64,000 nucleotides of DNA from Henriciella mobilis (lineage in GTDB: Bacteria; Pseudomonadota; Alphaproteobacteria; Caulobacterales; Hyphomonadaceae), in contig NZ_QWFZ01000020.1 of NCBI RefSeq assembly GCF_003576315.1, positions 341,901 through 405,900 on the forward strand, written 5' to 3'. Position 1 is the stretch's first letter. Every line of letters begins with the position of its first letter. A program made the translations under genes and the position numbers. Below are positions 63,144-64,000 of this stretch, piece after piece. The notes under the pieces are model-generated. The model was not told the DNA's origin. It saw only the letters and a program-made list of their open reading frames with translations, and did no database searches.

Positions 63144-63764
63144 TCACTCTGGTGAGCTGGCGATTGTTGGCTCAACAAGGGCGAATAGCAAAGAATGAGC
63201 TATTATCCAGAGCGATCCGAGCGAGACTATTTCCACGACGAAGAACGCAAACAGGTAAATGCCCTTCTCCTCTTGGGCAGCTCGCTGTTCATAGATATCC
63301 GTCTGAGGAAGGTACGTTGCCAAAGACATGAAGCCCCAGACCGACGTAAAGACTAAAGCAAATATTGGCGACGGCAGGCCAAGCCATTGGTGTGCTACCT
63401 CGGAGCCGGTTCCACTCTCGATCAATGGGAAAGAGGCGAGGTGTATCGACGCCAGATACATTCCGGTCACAGCTGCAACAAATCCGAAGACTGGCAAGAT
63501 GCACACGCCAGCAAAAGCGCTGCTCTTGTACACGTTGCTGCCCCACCACCCCAGCAGGAAGCAAACCGCCACGTACAAGAGCACCCACGTCACAATGCCG
63601 GACTTGCCTCTGGCAGTAGGCTCAATCGACCCAGTGTCAGAACCCATCACATTCAGAATTTCTGGGTTGTGCGTAAATAGCGCCAACACCGCCGCGATCG
63701 CTCCCAGCGTAGTGACCGGATTCTGAGTGAACTCTCTCTTCGCGGATTCCCAGATTTTTTTCAT
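63144..63764 (-). CDS. Multispan membrane protein next to attR
   Basis: This 206-aa protein (MKKIWESAKREFTQNPVTTL) has five hydrophobic helices (for example VLLYVAVCFLLGWWG and IFALVFTSVWGFMSL). I start it at ATG 63764; an in-frame extension to 63956 adds residues without a clear fold. It is convergent with integrase and more AT-rich than the core phage genes, so it looks like recently acquired cargo. It could be a superinfection-exclusion or defence protein; no family is known to me. Confidence 0.65.
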   Translation of the reverse strand: MKKIWESAKREFTQNPVTTLGAIAAVLALFTHNPEILNVMGSDTGSIEPTARGKSGIVTWVLLYVAVCFLLGWWGSNVYKSSAFAGVCILPVFGFVAAVTGMYLASIHLASFPLIESGTGSEVAHQWLGLPSPIFALVFTSVWGFMSLATYLPQTDIYEQRAAQEEKGIYLFAFFVVEIVSLGSLWIIAHSLLFALVEPTIASSPE

Positions 63765-63983
63765 TGCGCGCGGCTGTTGACTTGACTGATCCTGACTGAA
63801 GTCAAGGTAGAACGATTCGGGACGAGATGTCCCCAAACAGAGGCGGAGGGGAGATATAACCAGAACGGTTTGACGGAAAGCATCCGTCACAAAGCGGTTT
63901 GGCGACGGAAAGTGGCACGCGAGAAACAAGCCAAATCGCCCGCCAGCACTACACATCCGGCATGTGAGTTGTTTGCCAATTGT

Positions 63984-64000
63984 AAAGGTTTTCGTAACCT
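63984..64000. repeat. Prophage attachment site attR
   Basis: AAAGGTTTTCGTAACCT here is identical to attL at 12005-12021. The window ends exactly at the last base, so the host flank and any further identity cannot be seen. The 219 bases before it, back to 63,765, hold no convincing gene and are likely integrase arm-binding sequence. Confidence 0.88.

Larger units (their letters stand above)
12005..64000. mobile_element. Integrated temperate phage, siphovirus-like, about 52 kb
   Basis: The element is bounded by identical 17-bp repeats. It contains a tyrosine integrase next to attR, an S24 repressor switch, replication and RecE/RecT recombination genes, TerS/TerL, portal, MuF, capsid, decoration and head-tail joining genes, a long tape-measure gene, tail tip and endolysin. 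No essential module is visibly missing and no structural gene looks broken, so it may be inducible. The long flexible tail is inferred from the 1155-aa tape measure and TP901-type tube. Confidence 0.93.

Overview
The window reads as the chromosome of a Caulobacterales/Hyphomonadaceae-like alphaproteobacterium carrying one apparently complete temperate siphovirus-type prophage. The host assignment rests on gcrA, a TorF-type porin, the proA-nadD-rsfS-rlmH order, high GC, and phage-borne GapR-like and GcrA-like proteins. It is an inference from gene content.

Host segment (1-12,004): the end of proA, then nadD, rsfS, rlmH, an unknown gene, a short-chain dehydrogenase, a TorF-like porin, a CPA2 cation/proton antiporter, gcrA (minus), an ABC-2 permease, a Uup-like ABC-F ATPase, a PAN-domain protein, bolA (minus) and an M28 lipoprotein peptidase.

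Prophage (12,005-64,000): a perfect 17-bp direct repeat lies at 12,005-12,021 and at 63,984-64,000. A tyrosine integrase gene (61,967-63,139) lies just inside the right copy. The repeat core is itself a dyad, so I call attL and attR. From left to right there are: cargo genes (SNase-like lipoprotein, Cas2/VapD-fold protein with a structured leader, tiny membrane peptides); membrane and M15 endolysin lysis genes; the tail module (tip protein, tape measure, frameshifted chaperone, tube); head-tail joining genes; major capsid, decoration and scaffold genes; a three-gene sugar-modification cassette; a MuF-type head protein split by an intein; a portal fused to an Acb1-like anti-CBASS domain; and TerL/TerS. 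Nearly all of this is on the minus strand. A candidate promoter-terminator pair (46,507-46,594) sits upstream of packaging.

Further right, a minus-strand early operon (about 46.6-54.1 kb) carries replication and host-mimicry genes: DUF1376-type initiator, VRR-NUC, a cytosine methyltransferase-like protein, GapR, DnaA domain IV and a GcrA-like protein. The switch is an S24 repressor at 54,208 with ATAGGA/TCCTAT operators on both sides. The plus-strand operon (55.3-63.1 kb) carries recombination genes (RecE-like nuclease, RecT, DnaQ-like exonuclease), a J-domain protein and integrase.

The most striking feature is the intein at 40,135-41,106. It interrupts the MuF head protein at its conserved Cys. 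Its central part does not look like a sense-strand homing endonuclease; instead the opposite strand encodes, entirely within the intein DNA and in codon register, a 300-aa protein with DNA-binding and PD-(D/E)XK-like features. Other points worth following are the portal-Acb1 fusion, a dnaX-like A_AAA_AAG frameshift site in the tail chaperone gene, a nested scaffold start, a duplicated tape-measure N-terminus, and intrinsic terminators inside the late operon.
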